47,500 nt of DNA from Acidimicrobiaceae bacterium (GCA_027314705.1 DAHVAJ010000052.1:1-47500), one strand, 5' to 3'; numbered from the stretch's first letter, positions 16,345 to 25,816 are shown. Numbers and translations are program-made. The notes: a model not told the origin generated them from the letters alone.

Positions 16345-16364
16345 CCCCCGGCCCGGGGGGTCAG
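16341..16364. terminator. Bidirectional hairpin embedding both stop codons
   Basis: CTGACCCCC pairs with GGGGGTCAG over a 6-base loop. The TGA of the CBS-citrate synthase gene and the stop of the convergent SnoaL-like gene both lie in the stem. No T tract is present, as is common in high-GC actinobacteria. Confidence 0.6.
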
Positions 16365-16858
16365 CGACCCGGTCCGGTGCGGGGGAGCGGGCGCTCCTCG
16401 GTCCCCCGGAGGTGCAGCGCGCGCCGGGCGATCCGCCAGCCGTCCCCGGTGCGCCGGTAGGTGTCGACGTAACGGAGGTGCCAGATGGTGTCGGTCCCGG
16501 GCCCGTCCCCACCGGACGGGCCGGCGGAGAGGTGGTGGGCCACCCCGGTGACGTCGCCGGTGGCCGTCTCGCCGTCGACGGCGAAGTCGGCCCGGCCCAC
16601 CCCGTGACAGGTGGCGTGGTAGCGGGCCAGTCCGGCCGGTATCCGGGCCAGGGCCTCCCGGCCGGCCCGGCGGACCACGGGGTCCCCGCCCCGGGTCACG
16701 TCGGGCACCCACAGCTCGCCGTCCTCGGTGAACAGGTCGGCGAAGGCCCCTCCGTCGAGAGCATCGACCGCCGCCGCGTACCCGTCCGACAGCCGCCGGA
16801 GGGCGGCGCGGTCGCGTGCGCCGCGGTCGGCGCCGGGGGCGGCGACCGGCTCAGCCAC
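16361..16858 (-). CDS. Nuclear transport factor 2/SnoaL-like protein
   Basis: A 165-residue cone-shaped alpha+beta barrel protein: 'LRRLSDGYAAAVDALDGGAFADLFTEDGELWVPD' start-type pattern, then 'THLRYVDTYRRTGDGWRIARR'-like strands near the end, as in SnoaL/NTF2 domains. Members include cyclases, hydratases and many proteins without known activity. The GTG at 16858 lies inside the last codons of the LLM gene (8-base overlap), so the two are co-translated and may act on one compound. Substrate unknown. Confidence 0.8.
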   Translation of the reverse strand: MAEPVAAPGADRGARDRAALRRLSDGYAAAVDALDGGAFADLFTEDGELWVPDVTRGGDPVVRRAGREALARIPAGLARYHATCHGVGRADFAVDGETATGDVTGVAHHLSAGPSGGDGPGTDTIWHLRYVDTYRRTGDGWRIARRALHLRGTEERPLPRTGPGR

Positions 16859-17747
16859 GGACCGGCGCGGTCAGCCCGAACCGTTCGGCGAACGTCGTCA
16901 TCTCCGCCGCCAGGGCGTCGAGGTCGTCGCTCATCGAGGTCGAGACCAACAGGCGGTCGACCCCGACCCGTTCGAGGCCGGCCACCTCCTCGTCGGTGGT
17001 CGTGGGCAGGTACCCGGAGACGGCGAGCTCGATCCGACCCGGATCCCGGCCGGCGGCCTCGGCGGCCTCCTGCATCTGGGACAGCCGGAGGCGGAGCTCG
17101 TCGTGGGTGAGGCCGAGGGGTTGGAACCCGTCCCCGAGCCGGCCGGCGCGCCGGGCCGCCGCCTCGCTGTGCCCGCCGATGTGCAGGGGGACGCCACCGG
17201 GGCGGACCGGCTTCGGGAAGGAGTGGGCGTGGTGGAAGGTGACGAACTCGCCGTCGAACCGGGCGCCCTCGGGCCCGCTGTCGGCCCACAGGGTCCGCAG
17301 GACCTCGATCGTCTCGTCGGTCCGGCGTCCTCGCGAGCGGGGGTCGGCGCCGGTGGCCCGGAGCTCCTCGTCCATCCACCCCACCCCGAGGCACATGCGG
17401 ACCCTGCCCCGCGACAGGACGTCCACCGTGGCGATCCGCTTGGCCAGCACCACCGCCTGGTGGTTGGGCACGACGAGCACCCCGGTGGCCAGGGTGATGC
17501 GCTCGGTGACCGCGGCCAGGAAGGCCAGGAGGTCGAGCGGATCGGGGATGCGGCAGTCGTCGGGCAGGGGCATCCGGCCCGAGGAGGCGTACGGGTACCT
17601 GCTCTCGTAGCCGGAGATCACCACGGCGTGCTCCACGGCCACCAGGGACTCGAACCCGCAGGCCTCGGCGTGCCGGGCGAAGGCCGTCATCCACTCGGGG
17701 TCGGCGGTGGCCCCGGTCCGGACGGGCGGGATGATTCCGAATTCCAA
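16851..17747 (-). CDS. LLM-class F420-dependent oxidoreductase
   Basis: A 298-residue luciferase-like TIM-barrel protein. It has 'ITLATGVLVVPNHQAVVLAKR', 'GRVRMCLGVGWMDEEL', 'VPLHIGGHSEAAARRAGRLGDG' and 'DRLLVS', typical of the actinobacterial F420-dependent subgroup. The TTG at 17747 is the likely start: GAGGAG sits eight bases upstream and the protein then begins 'LEFGIIPP', the usual N-terminus; ATG/GTG readings would begin far upstream in unrelated sequence. The next 271 bases upstream, to the divergent Tat gene, hold no other recognised feature. It forms an operon with the SnoaL-like gene. Confidence 0.88.
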   Translation of the reverse strand: MEFGIIPPVRTGATADPEWMTAFARHAEACGFESLVAVEHAVVISGYESRYPYASSGRMPLPDDCRIPDPLDLLAFLAAVTERITLATGVLVVPNHQAVVLAKRIATVDVLSRGRVRMCLGVGWMDEELRATGADPRSRGRRTDETIEVLRTLWADSGPEGARFDGEFVTFHHAHSFPKPVRPGGVPLHIGGHSEAAARRAGRLGDGFQPLGLTHDELRLRLSQMQEAAEAAGRDPGRIELAVSGYLPTTTDEEVAGLERVGVDRLLVSTSMSDDLDALAAEMTTFAERFGLTAPVRG

Positions 17748-18018
17748 CGTGACAGCTCCTCGGTGGGGGCCGGCTCGGGCCGGCCGGTCCTCGCGTCGCG
17801 GGCGCGACGGGGGTGGTGCTCGGGGCCGAGCGTACGCAGGACGGGCAGGGGCCCGCCAGGGGGGCCCGGGCCTCCGGCCGGCCGTCGGGGCCCGTCCGGC
17901 GTCGGCGGCACGGCGTCGGTAGCCTGGGTGGTCGCCCGGCGCGCCCGACGGCGACCGCCGGGACCCGGCGGCGGACGACGGGCGGGCGAACCAGACCGGC
18001 GCGACGAGCAGGCGAGGC

Positions 18019-19776
18019 ATGAGCAGACCAGGAGCCCACAGCCCCTCCCCGAAGCGCGGGGACGAGGGGGACCATGGCGAGGCGGCGCCCGCGGTCAGCC
18101 GCCGGCGCTTCCTGGGCTGGACGGCGGCCGGCGTGGCCGGGGCCGCGGCGGCCACCTTCGGGGTGGTCGAGGGGGTCGGCCGCCACACGCCCGACCGGTT
18201 GGCCGCCGCCGTCGGCCGGCCCGTCCGTCCGACGCCGGTGCCGGGACCGGGGGTGACGGTGCTCGACGGGGTCAGCCTCCCGACCAACCCGGTGATCGTC
18301 GCCGAGAACGCGAGGCCCGGTGCCGCCTGGTGGGTGACCACCCCCCAGCGGGCGGGCGACATGGAGGGGTACAGCGACCACGTGAGCGCCGCCGTCGGCG
18401 ACACCGTGACCCTGTACGTCAACACGAAGGCGACCACCTTCCACGTCGACGCCTTCCGGATGGGCTACTACCAGGGCATCGGCGCCCGGCGGGTGTGGCA
18501 GTCGGCGGAGACCCCGGGCGTGCGCCAGGCCCTGCCGGAGCTGCTGGCACCCACCAACACCATCGAGTGCTCGTGGACACCGTCCCTGTCCTTCGTCGTC
18601 GACCGGACCTGGCCGCCCGGGGCGTACCTGCTCAAGCTGGTGGGGGCCACGAGCGAGCAGGGTTTCGTCCCCCTCTGCGTGCGCGACGACGCCTCGGAGG
18701 CGGCCCTCGTCATCCAGCACGCCGTCGCCACCTGGCAGGCGTACAACCGCTGGGGCGGCTACTCGCTCTACTACGGCAACCGCGGTGGCGCCCTGTCCTT
18801 CACGCACAACCCCGGGGGCGGCACCTACGCCGACCGGGCCCGCATCGTCTCCTACGACCGTCCCTACGACCACGACTGGGCCTCCGGGGCGGCCGACTTC
18901 GTGGGCAACGAGTTCCCGGTCGTCTTCCACGCCGAGCGGCTGGGCCTCGACGTCACCTACTGGACCGACCTCGACCTCCACGCCCGGCCGGAGCTGGTCG
19001 GACGCCACCGCGGGCTCGTCTCCCTCGGGCACGACGAGTACTGGTCGGCGCCGATGCGCTACGCCGCGCAGGCCGGCGTGGCGGGCGGGCTCAACCTGGC
19101 CTTCCTCGGTGCCAACGCCTGCTACCGGCAGATCCGGCTCGAGCCCTCGCCGCTCGGACCCGATCGTCACGAGGTCTGCTACAAGTCCGCCGCCGAGGAC
19201 CCCATGACCGGGCACGACGACGCGCTGGTGACGGTCAACTGGGCGCAGCCACCGGTCAACGACCCCGAGGCCAGCCTCATCGGCAGCACCTACCAGGACA
19301 TCGGTGCCCAGGCCGACATGGTCGTCGCCGACGCCTCCCACTGGACGCTGGCCGGCACCGGGCTGACCGACGGCCAGCACCTGCCCCAGGCGGTCCGGGG
19401 GGAGTTCGACCGGTACGTCCCGGGCGGTGCCAATCCCCCCGACACCGACGTCGTGGCCCACTCCCTCGTGGCCAACCGGCGCGACAACTACTCGGACGTC
19501 ACCTGGTACACGGCCCCGGCCGGCGGTGGCGTCTTCGCCACGGGCGACGCCTCCTGGGTGGGACAGCTGGCCGACGCCCCGCTCATCCCGTCCAACGTGC
19601 TGGCCCCGGCCGAGCCGGCGGTGACCCCCCATCTCCTGCGGATCATGGAGAACGTCTACAGCGTCATCGGGGCCGGACCGGCCAGCATCACCCACCCGTC
19701 CACCGGCACGTGGCGAGCCGTGTACACACCGGGATCGACGTCGTCCCGAGCGCCCACCTCGGGCAGCGCCTCCTGA
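18019..19776 (+). CDS. Tat-exported N,N-dimethylformamidase beta-subunit-like protein
   Basis: A 585-residue exported protein. The N-terminus has a twin-arginine signal 'SRRRFLGWTAAG' (residues 27-38) followed by an alanine-rich hydrophobic stretch. The body carries 'YVNTKATTFHVDAFRMGYYQ', 'AYNRWGGYSLY', 'SYDRPYDHDW', 'VSLGHDEYWS' and 'FLGANACYRQIRL', which match the large-subunit-like domain of N,N-dimethylformamidase. In the true enzyme this subunit binds iron and hydrolyses dimethylformamide. Most exported homologues have no known substrate. No small-subunit gene is adjacent. A Tat signal fits a protein that folds with a metal before export. Confidence 0.85.
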   Translation: MSRPGAHSPSPKRGDEGDHGEAAPAVSRRRFLGWTAAGVAGAAAATFGVVEGVGRHTPDRLAAAVGRPVRPTPVPGPGVTVLDGVSLPTNPVIVAENARPGAAWWVTTPQRAGDMEGYSDHVSAAVGDTVTLYVNTKATTFHVDAFRMGYYQGIGARRVWQSAETPGVRQALPELLAPTNTIECSWTPSLSFVVDRTWPPGAYLLKLVGATSEQGFVPLCVRDDASEAALVIQHAVATWQAYNRWGGYSLYYGNRGGALSFTHNPGGGTYADRARIVSYDRPYDHDWASGAADFVGNEFPVVFHAERLGLDVTYWTDLDLHARPELVGRHRGLVSLGHDEYWSAPMRYAAQAGVAGGLNLAFLGANACYRQIRLEPSPLGPDRHEVCYKSAAEDPMTGHDDALVTVNWAQPPVNDPEASLIGSTYQDIGAQADMVVADASHWTLAGTGLTDGQHLPQAVRGEFDRYVPGGANPPDTDVVAHSLVANRRDNYSDVTWYTAPAGGGVFATGDASWVGQLADAPLIPSNVLAPAEPAVTPHLLRIMENVYSVIGAGPASITHPSTGTWRAVYTPGSTSSRAPTSGSAS

Positions 19777-19886
19777 GCGGGCGCGGCCGCCGGGTGCCCC
19801 CGGGGGACGCCGGGGGGCCCCGGGGGACGGCAGGTGCAGCGGCCCGGGACGCGTGGACGCGGCCCGGGCCGGCGCCGGTGGTCGGC

Positions 19887-19914
19887 CCGCCCGGCCGCGG
19901 GTGCGGCCGGGCGG
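19887..19914. terminator. recA terminator-like hairpin
   Basis: CCGCCCGGCCGC-GGGT-GCGGCCGGGCGG is a perfect 12-bp stem with a 4-base loop, 12 bases beyond the recA stop and between two convergent genes. It can serve both strands. No T tract follows. Confidence 0.65.
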
Positions 19915-19926
19915 TGCCCGCTCAGG

Positions 19927-20991
19927 TCACTCGCTGAGCGAGATCGGCTGGTCGTCGAGCTCGAGGCCGTCGGGGACCGCGCCGCCCGTCCCGGCGGCCT
20001 TCTCCGCGTTCTGGGCGGCGAGGTGGTCGCGGATGCGCTCGTCGATCTCGGCCATGAGCTGGGGGTTCTCGGTCAGGAAGGTCTTGACGTTCTCACGGCC
20101 CTGGCCGAGCTGCTCGCCCTCGTAGGTGAACCACGCCCCGGACTTCTTGATGAAGCCCAGTTCGACCCCGACGTCGAGGAGCGACCCCTCGCGGCTGATG
20201 CCCTTGCCGAAGGCGATGTCGAACTCCGCCTGCTTGAACGGCGGCGAGCACTTGTTCTTCACGACCTTCACCCGGGTGCGGTTGCCGATCTGGTCGGCCC
20301 CGTCCTTGATCGTCTCGATCCGGCGGATGTCGAGACGGATCGAGGAGTAGAACTTGAGGGCGCGCCCGCCGGGCGTCACCTCCGGCGAGCCGTACATGAC
20401 GCCGATCTTCTCGCGCAGCTGGTTGATGAAGACGGCGATGGTCCGCGACTTGGACAGGGTGCCGGTCAGCTTGCGCAGGGCCTGGGACATGAGCCGGGCC
20501 TGGAGGCCCACGTGGGAGTCGCCCATCTCACCCTCGATCTCGGCCCGGGGGGTCAGGGCGGCGACCGAGTCGATGACCAGCACGTCGAGGGCGCCCGAGC
20601 GGATGAGCATGTCGGCGATCTCGAGGGCCTGCTCGCCGGTGTCGGGCTGGGAGATGAGCAGGTCGTCGATGTTGACGCCGATGGCCTTGGCGTACACCGG
20701 GTCCATGGCGTGCTCGGCGTCGATGTAGGCGCAGATGCCACCGTTGCGCTGCGCCTCGGCCACGACGTGCATGGCCAGGGTGGACTTGCCCGACGACTCG
20801 GGGCCGTAGATCTCGACGATGCGACCCCGCGGGAGGCCGCCGATGCCGAGGGCGAGGTCGAGGGCGAGGGCGCCGGTGGGGATGGCCTCGATGTTCATGT
20901 GGAGGTTCTCGCCCATCCGCATGACCGAGCCCTTGCCGAACTGCTTCTCGATCTGCCCGAGGGCCATGTCGAGTGCCTTCTCACGTTCCAT
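19927..20991 (-). CDS. recA: Recombinase RecA
   Basis: A 354-residue RecA. Walker A is 'GPESSGKST' (residues 63-71), with the MAW motif region, '[21 protein letters not shown]' and the DNA-binding loop 2 '[16 protein letters not shown]' near mid-length. It lacks an intein, which some actinobacterial recA genes carry. It forms filaments on single-stranded DNA for recombination and triggers LexA self-cleavage. ATG 20991 has GAGGAG upstream. A near-perfect LexA box lies 133-148 bases upstream. No recX follows: the next gene on this side is convergent and unrelated, which is unusual for actinobacteria. Confidence 0.98.
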   Translation of the reverse strand: MEREKALDMALGQIEKQFGKGSVMRMGENLHMNIEAIPTGALALDLALGIGGLPRGRIVEIYGPESSGKSTLAMHVVAEAQRNGGICAYIDAEHAMDPVYAKAIGVNIDDLLISQPDTGEQALEIADMLIRSGALDVLVIDSVAALTPRAEIEGEMGDSHVGLQARLMSQALRKLTGTLSKSRTIAVFINQLREKIGVMYGSPEVTPGGRALKFYSSIRLDIRRIETIKDGADQIGNRTRVKVVKNKCSPPFKQAEFDIAFGKGISREGSLLDVGVELGFIKKSGAWFTYEGEQLGQGRENVKTFLTENPQLMAEIDERIRDHLAAQNAEKAAGTGGAVPDGLELDDQPISLSE

Positions 20992-21123
20992 CGGTGCTCA
21001 TCTCCTCGGTGTTGTCGCTCCAGGTGGTCGGGCCGACCCTACGGTGGGGCTGTGACGCCCGTCGGGCACGTGGCCCGTGGGCGCCGGGGGCCGGAGCCGT
21101 CCCTCGGCGCCGCCACTGTAGAT

Positions 21124-21139
21124 CCGAACGCATGTTCGA
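21124..21139. promoter_or_regulatory. LexA (SOS) box upstream of recA
   Basis: CCGAACGCATGTTCGA matches the Gram-positive/actinobacterial LexA consensus TCGAAC-N4-GTTCGA at all positions but the first. It is 133-148 bases upstream of recA and 70 bases upstream of the divergent DUF3048 gene, so it could serve either. Confidence 0.85.
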
Positions 21140-21208
21140 TGGTGGACCCCACCGGGATCGTGGCCGGTTGGCACCGCCGGCCACCGCCCGCGCACTAGCG
21201 TTCCCCCG

Positions 21209-22378
21209 ATGGCCGACGACCCGACCCGCTCCGGGGGGACCGCCGACGACGGCACGCCCCCCGCCATCCTCAGCCGCAAGGACCTGCGTGCCCGCCGGTC
21301 CCACCGGAGGTGGTGGTGGACCCTCGGAGCCGTGGCGGTGCTCCTGGTGGGCACGGCGGCCGGACTGATCGCCACCCGCAACCACCATGGTGCCTCGGCC
21401 TCGACCACCTCCACGGCGCCCACCACGACGCCGGGGCCCACCGCCACCTGTCCCCTGACCGGCACCCCGGCGCCGGGCGGCGCCGTCCCGGGCCGGCCGG
21501 CGTTGGCCGTCAAGATCGGCAACTACAGCGGCGACCGGCCCTCGGCCGGCCTCAACCAGGCCGACGTGGTCTTCGAGGAGCCGGTGGAGGGCTCCTACAC
21601 CCGCTTCGTGGCCGTCTTCCAGTGCCAGGGCGCGCCCCTCGTCGGCGACCTGCGATCGGCGCGGGAGCCCGACGTGGCCATCCTCTCGCAGCTCTCCCAC
21701 CCGCTCTTCGTGCACGCGGGCGGCATCAACCCCGTCCTGGCCCTCCTGGCCCAGGCGCCGATCCAGGACGAGAACGTGCTGGCCGGTGCCAGTTCGGTGA
21801 ACGTCCACCCGCCGGGGCGCGTCGCTCCGTACTCGACGTTCGCCAGCACGACCTCGATGTGGGGCCTCGCACCCTCCGACACGTCGCCGCCGGCGCCCAT
21901 CTTCACCTACTCGGCCGCCCCCCCGGCCGGGGCCGTGCCCGGCTCGGGCGCCTCGGTGCACATCCCCTTCTCGTCCGACGCCGACGTGACCTGGACGTGG
22001 AGCACGTCGTCCGGCCAGTACCTGCGGTCGTACTCGGGGACGCCGGACCGGCTCATCGGGGGTGCCCAGACGGCCACCACCAACGTCGTGATCATGACGG
22101 TCCAGACCTTCATCGGCCCCTGGTACGAGAACAACGTGGGGGGCCGGGAGGTCGAGGTCGTGGCCACGGGGAGCGGGCCGCTCACCGTGCTGCGCAACGG
22201 CGTGGCCATCACCGGCACCTGGTCCCGGTCGAGCCTCACCCAGCCCGCCACCCTGACCGACTCGGCCGGCCAGCCGATCACCCTCCAACCGGGCTCGACC
22301 TGGGAGGAGCTGGTGCCCCAGGGCGTCCCGGTGACGACGGCGGCCGCCCCCGCCGCGCCGACCACGACCCGGCCCTGA
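21209..22378 (+). CDS. DUF3048 domain-containing membrane-anchored protein
   Basis: A 389-residue protein with a cytoplasmic N-terminus, one membrane segment at about residues 36-56, a Thr/Ser/Pro-rich linker and an external DUF3048 (YerB-like) domain. The domain shows 'LAVKIGNYSGDRPSAGLNQADVVFEE', 'VGDLRSAREPDV', 'HAGGINPVLALL' and, near the end, 'VQTFIGPWYENNVGG'. The biological role of the family is unknown. The C-terminus ends in an Ala/Thr/Pro run. It is divergent from recA across a LexA box and convergent with cinA, thus inserted in the usual cinA-recA neighbourhood. Confidence 0.88.
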   Translation: MADDPTRSGGTADDGTPPAILSRKDLRARRSHRRWWWTLGAVAVLLVGTAAGLIATRNHHGASASTTSTAPTTTPGPTATCPLTGTPAPGGAVPGRPALAVKIGNYSGDRPSAGLNQADVVFEEPVEGSYTRFVAVFQCQGAPLVGDLRSAREPDVAILSQLSHPLFVHAGGINPVLALLAQAPIQDENVLAGASSVNVHPPGRVAPYSTFASTTSMWGLAPSDTSPPAPIFTYSAAPPAGAVPGSGASVHIPFSSDADVTWTWSTSSGQYLRSYSGTPDRLIGGAQTATTNVVIMTVQTFIGPWYENNVGGREVEVVATGSGPLTVLRNGVAITGTWSRSSLTQPATLTDSAGQPITLQPGSTWEELVPQGVPVTTAAAPAAPTTTRP

Positions 22379-22438
22379 ACGGGCGCCGGCCCGCGGCCCC
22401 CCCGGTGGGGCGGGGAGGGGGCCGGGTGGGCCGGACCG

Positions 22439-23737
22439 TCAGACGTCGGCGGCCAGCGCCCGGCGCAGGTGGTCGAGGGCGGCGATGGTCGCGTACTGCC
22501 GGACACGGGCGCGATCGCCGGGCACCGCGAGCTCGACGGCGGCGGCGGGCCGGCCCGGACGGGCCAACCCCACGAACACCGTGCCGGGCGGACGCCCGTC
22601 CTGCGGGTCCGGGCCGGCCACGCCGGTCACGGACAGCCCGACGTCGGCCCCGAGGACCCGCCGGGCGCCCTCGGCCATGGACCGGGCCGCGGCGTCGGAC
22701 ACCACGGGGCCCCCGGGGACCCCGAGCACGTCGAACTTGACCTCGGACGCGTAGGAGACGACCGCCCCCCGGAACCAGCCACTGGCCCCGGCCACGTTGA
22801 CGAGTCGCGACGCGGCCAGGCCGCCGGTGAGCGACTCGGCCAGCGCCAGCGTCAGTCCGGAGGCCAGCAGCACGCGGGCCACGGCGTCCTCGATGGCCTC
22901 GTCGTCGACCCCGAAGACCACGTCCCCGGCGGCGTCGGCGAGCACCGACCGGACGGCCCGCTCGTGGTCGTCCAGCAGCGTCGCGGCCGCGGCCGGATCC
23001 GCGGCCCGGACGGTGATGCGGACCTTCATGCCCTCGATGCCGCTGGCCAGGAAGGCCAGGGTGGCCCGTCCCGGGGGCGCGGGCCCCGCATCGGTGGCCG
23101 GCACCGGCTCGTCGAGGAGGGCGATGTAGGGGCCGAGCACCTCGCCCAGGCGCGACTCGCTCAGGCCCCAGGTGCGGAGCACCCGGCTGGCGATGACCCC
23201 GGACGCCTCGCCCCGCCCGGCCATCCGGCGCAGCAGGTCGGGGGCGACGGCCCGGTCGAACATCTCGGTCATCTCGTAGGGGACGCCGGGCACGGCGTAG
23301 ACGACCTTGTGGCCCACCGGACAGACGAGGCCCGGCGCCGTGCCCGTCGACTGCGGGATGAGCCCGGCCCCCTCGGGCACCTCGGCCTGGCGCAGGTTCG
23401 ACTCCGGCATCCGGCGGCCGCGCGACTCGAACAGGGACCGGATGGTGGCGGCGACGGCGTCGTCCCGGCGGAGGGGCACCTGCATCACCTCGGCGATGGC
23501 GTCCCGGGTGATGTCGTCGTGGGTCGGGCCGAGGCCGCCGCACACGATGACGCCGTCGCTGCGGGCGAGCGCCGTGCGGAGGGCCAGGACGATCCGCTCC
23601 TGGTTGTCACCCACGGCCTGGTGGAAGTGCGAGGCCACCCCGAGGGCGGCCAGGTGTTCGCCCAGCCACTGCGAGTTGGTGTCGGCGATCTGTCCGAGCA
23701 GCAGCTCGGTGCCCACGGCGACAATCTCGATGCGCAC
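22439..23737 (-). CDS. cinA: CinA family protein (NMN amidohydrolase / damage-inducible protein)
   Basis: A 432-residue two-domain CinA. The N-terminal MoCF-like domain carries 'EIVAVGTELLLGQIADTN', 'VCGGLGPTHDDITRDA' and 'VPGVPYEM'. The C-terminal PncC domain has 'LALAESLTGGLAASRL' and 'LSVTGVAGPDPQDGRPPGTV'. Such proteins deamidate nicotinamide mononucleotide and hydrolyse ADP-ribose in pyridine-nucleotide salvage. It is the last gene of a rimO-pgsA-cinA operon, nine bases after pgsA; its association with recA is a classic actinobacterial arrangement. Confidence 0.95.
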   Translation of the reverse strand: MRIEIVAVGTELLLGQIADTNSQWLGEHLAALGVASHFHQAVGDNQERIVLALRTALARSDGVIVCGGLGPTHDDITRDAIAEVMQVPLRRDDAVAATIRSLFESRGRRMPESNLRQAEVPEGAGLIPQSTGTAPGLVCPVGHKVVYAVPGVPYEMTEMFDRAVAPDLLRRMAGRGEASGVIASRVLRTWGLSESRLGEVLGPYIALLDEPVPATDAGPAPPGRATLAFLASGIEGMKVRITVRAADPAAAATLLDDHERAVRSVLADAAGDVVFGVDDEAIEDAVARVLLASGLTLALAESLTGGLAASRLVNVAGASGWFRGAVVSYASEVKFDVLGVPGGPVVSDAAARSMAEGARRVLGADVGLSVTGVAGPDPQDGRPPGTVFVGLARPGRPAAAVELAVPGDRARVRQYATIAALDHLRRALAADV

Positions 23738-23746
23738 GGCCGCCCC

Positions 23747-24391
23747 TCAGCCGGCGTCGGTCGCCGGCGGCTGCCGGTCCGGACCGGAGACGGCCCGCGT
23801 GCGGGCGGCGCGGCGGCCGTCGACCAGGTACTGCGCGCCGGTGACCACCGTCATGGCCGCGGCCACCCAGATCCCCGTCGTGAGCAGCACCGTGTGCCCG
23901 GCCAGCGGGGGCGCCAGGCACAGGCCGATGGCGAGGTCCTGGAGCAGCGTCTTGATCTTGGCCGAGCGGCGGGCCGGGACCGAGATTCCCTGGCGGCCCA
24001 CGACCGACCGGTAGACGCTCATGGCGATCTCCCGCACGGCGATGATGGCCACCGGCAGCCAGCCGATGATCCCCTTGGCCACCAGGGCCACCAGGGCGCC
24101 GAGGACCACGACCTTGTCGGCCAGCGGGTCGAGGAACGCCCCCGAGCGGGTCGTCCCCTGGCGGCGGGCCACCCAGCCGTCGACGCCGTCGGACAGGGCC
24201 AGCAGGCCGCCGAAGACGAAGGTGAACCAGCTCGCCCCCCAGACCAGGATGAGGGCGATCATCACCGGGGTGGCCAGGAGTCGCAGCGCTGTGATGCCGT
24301 TGGCCGGGGTCAGGAGGGCGGACGGCCCGAAGGTGGGCGCACGCCCGGTGCTGCCGGGGACGGACAGGCCGCGGGTCGCGCCGTCGCTCAC
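23747..24391 (-). CDS. pgsA: CDP-alcohol phosphatidyltransferase, PgsA (phosphatidylglycerophosphate synthase)
   Basis: A 214-residue membrane enzyme with about five to six hydrophobic segments. The CDP-alcohol transferase motif is complete: Asp68, Asp71-Gly, Ala-Arg, Gly84, Asp88 and Asp92 ('SDGVDGWVARRQG', 'GAFLDPLADK'). It makes phosphatidylglycerol phosphate from CDP-diacylglycerol and glycerol 3-phosphate. GTG 24391 overlaps the rimO stop by four bases (GTGA), so translation is coupled. A phosphatidylinositol-phosphate synthase is less likely given the rimO-pgsA-cinA context. Confidence 0.93.
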   Translation of the reverse strand: MSDGATRGLSVPGSTGRAPTFGPSALLTPANGITALRLLATPVMIALILVWGASWFTFVFGGLLALSDGVDGWVARRQGTTRSGAFLDPLADKVVVLGALVALVAKGIIGWLPVAIIAVREIAMSVYRSVVGRQGISVPARRSAKIKTLLQDLAIGLCLAPPLAGHTVLLTTGIWVAAAMTVVTGAQYLVDGRRAARTRAVSGPDRQPPATDAG

Positions 24392-25767
24392 CGCCCGACC
24401 CCGGTGGCCACGGCACGGTCGGCGGCGGGCGCCGGGGTGGCGACCAGGTCCGGCCCCTGGGCGCCTTCGACGACGACCTCGGCGAAGGACCCGACGGGCA
24501 GCGTGCGGGGGACGAGCACGACCCCGTCGATCTCGGGCGCCTCGCGGACGGACCGGGCCTCACCCGGTGCGTCCACCAGCACCTCGATCGTCGTGCCGAG
24601 GAGCTGGTCGCGCCGGTCGGCGGTGATGGCGTCCTGGAGCTCCGAGCACTCGCGCAGCCGTTCGGCGGCGAGGGCGGCCGGGACCTGGCCGTCGAGACCG
24701 TCGGCGTGGGTGCCCGGCTCCCGGCTGAAGGGGAAGAAGCCGACCCAGTCCAGCCGGGCCTCGGCCAGCCACTCGAGGAGCGCGTCGTGGTCCTCCTCGG
24801 TCTCGCCCGGATAGCCCACGATGAAGGACGAGCGCAGGGCGGCCGACGGCTCGGCGGCCCGGATCGAGACGATGCGCCCGAGGAACCGCTCGCCGTCGCC
24901 CCAGCGGCGCATGCGCCGGAGCAGCGGCCGGGAGACGTGCTGGAGGGAGAGGTCGAAGTAGGGGACGCCGGTGGCGAGCACCGCCTCCACCAGGGCGTCG
25001 TCGAGGGCCGACGGGTACAGGTAGAGGAGCCGGGTCCACGGCACGCGGGCCGAGACGGCCCGCACCAGGTCGACGAGGGGGCGGGCGGCGCCGCGCACCG
25101 GGCCGTCGGGCCGCACCCCGCCACGATCGAGCCCGTAGGAGGCGAGGTCCTGGGCGACCAGCACCACCTCGGCCAGGCGTCCGCCCCCGGCCAGCTCCTC
25201 GACCTCGGCCAGGACCGCCTCGGGGGTGCGGGAGCACTGACGGCCCCGGAACGACGGGATGGCACAGAACCCGCAGGTCCGGTCGCACCCCTCGGCCACC
25301 TTCACGTACGCCCACGGTGCGGCGGCGGGCGGCCGGGCCAGGTTGAGCAGGTCGAAGTCGGGGACCCGTTCGGCGGGCCCCGCCGGGGCCGGTTTCGCGC
25401 CCAGAGCGACCGCGACGGGGGCCGGTGCCGTCGGGGCCGCCGTGGTGGTCAGGGACGCCCCGAACGGCGCCACCAGGTCGACCTCGGGCAGGGCCCGGGC
25501 CAGCTCGTCGCCGTACCGCTCGGCCATGCAGCCGGTGACCACCAGGCGGGCGCCGTCCCGCCGGGCGTCGGCCAGGGAGAGCACGGTCTCGACCGACTCC
25601 TGGCGGGCCGCCTCGATGAAAGCGCAGGTGTTGACCACCACCAGGTCGGCCCGGCTCGGATCGTCCGCCGGGGTGAGCCCCCCGGCAGCCAGCGTGCCCG
25701 CCAGCTTGTCCGAGTCCACCTGGTTCTTCGGGCAGCCCAACGTCTCCAACCAGTAACGCTCGGGCAC
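24388..25767 (-). CDS. rimO: Ribosomal protein S12 methylthiotransferase RimO
   Basis: A 459-residue radical-SAM enzyme. The N-terminal UPF0004 domain starts 'LETLGCPKNQVDSD' and has the cluster cysteines in 'VNTCAF' and 'TGCMAERYG'. The radical-SAM cluster is Cys161-x3-Cys165-x2-Cys168 ('CDRTCGFC'). A TRAM domain closes the protein. 'LGCPKNQVDSD' separates RimO from the related MiaB. It adds a methylthio group to an aspartate of ribosomal protein S12. The interdomain linker is extended by an Ala/Pro-rich stretch. The start is GTG 25767. First gene of the rimO-pgsA-cinA operon. Confidence 0.95.
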   Translation of the reverse strand: MPERYWLETLGCPKNQVDSDKLAGTLAAGGLTPADDPSRADLVVVNTCAFIEAARQESVETVLSLADARRDGARLVVTGCMAERYGDELARALPEVDLVAPFGASLTTTAAPTAPAPVAVALGAKPAPAGPAERVPDFDLLNLARPPAAAPWAYVKVAEGCDRTCGFCAIPSFRGRQCSRTPEAVLAEVEELAGGGRLAEVVLVAQDLASYGLDRGGVRPDGPVRGAARPLVDLVRAVSARVPWTRLLYLYPSALDDALVEAVLATGVPYFDLSLQHVSRPLLRRMRRWGDGERFLGRIVSIRAAEPSAALRSSFIVGYPGETEEDHDALLEWLAEARLDWVGFFPFSREPGTHADGLDGQVPAALAAERLRECSELQDAITADRRDQLLGTTIEVLVDAPGEARSVREAPEIDGVVLVPRTLPVGSFAEVVVEGAQGPDLVATPAPAADRAVATGVGR

Positions 25768-25816
25768 CGCAACAATCTACCGGCAGCGTGGTGCTCGGGC
25801 ACCGGTGGTGCCCAGC

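Noticed and set aside
22379-22438. Terminator between DUF3048 and cinA
   Set aside because: The gap is G/C-run rich and several imperfect stems can be drawn, but none is clean enough to name.
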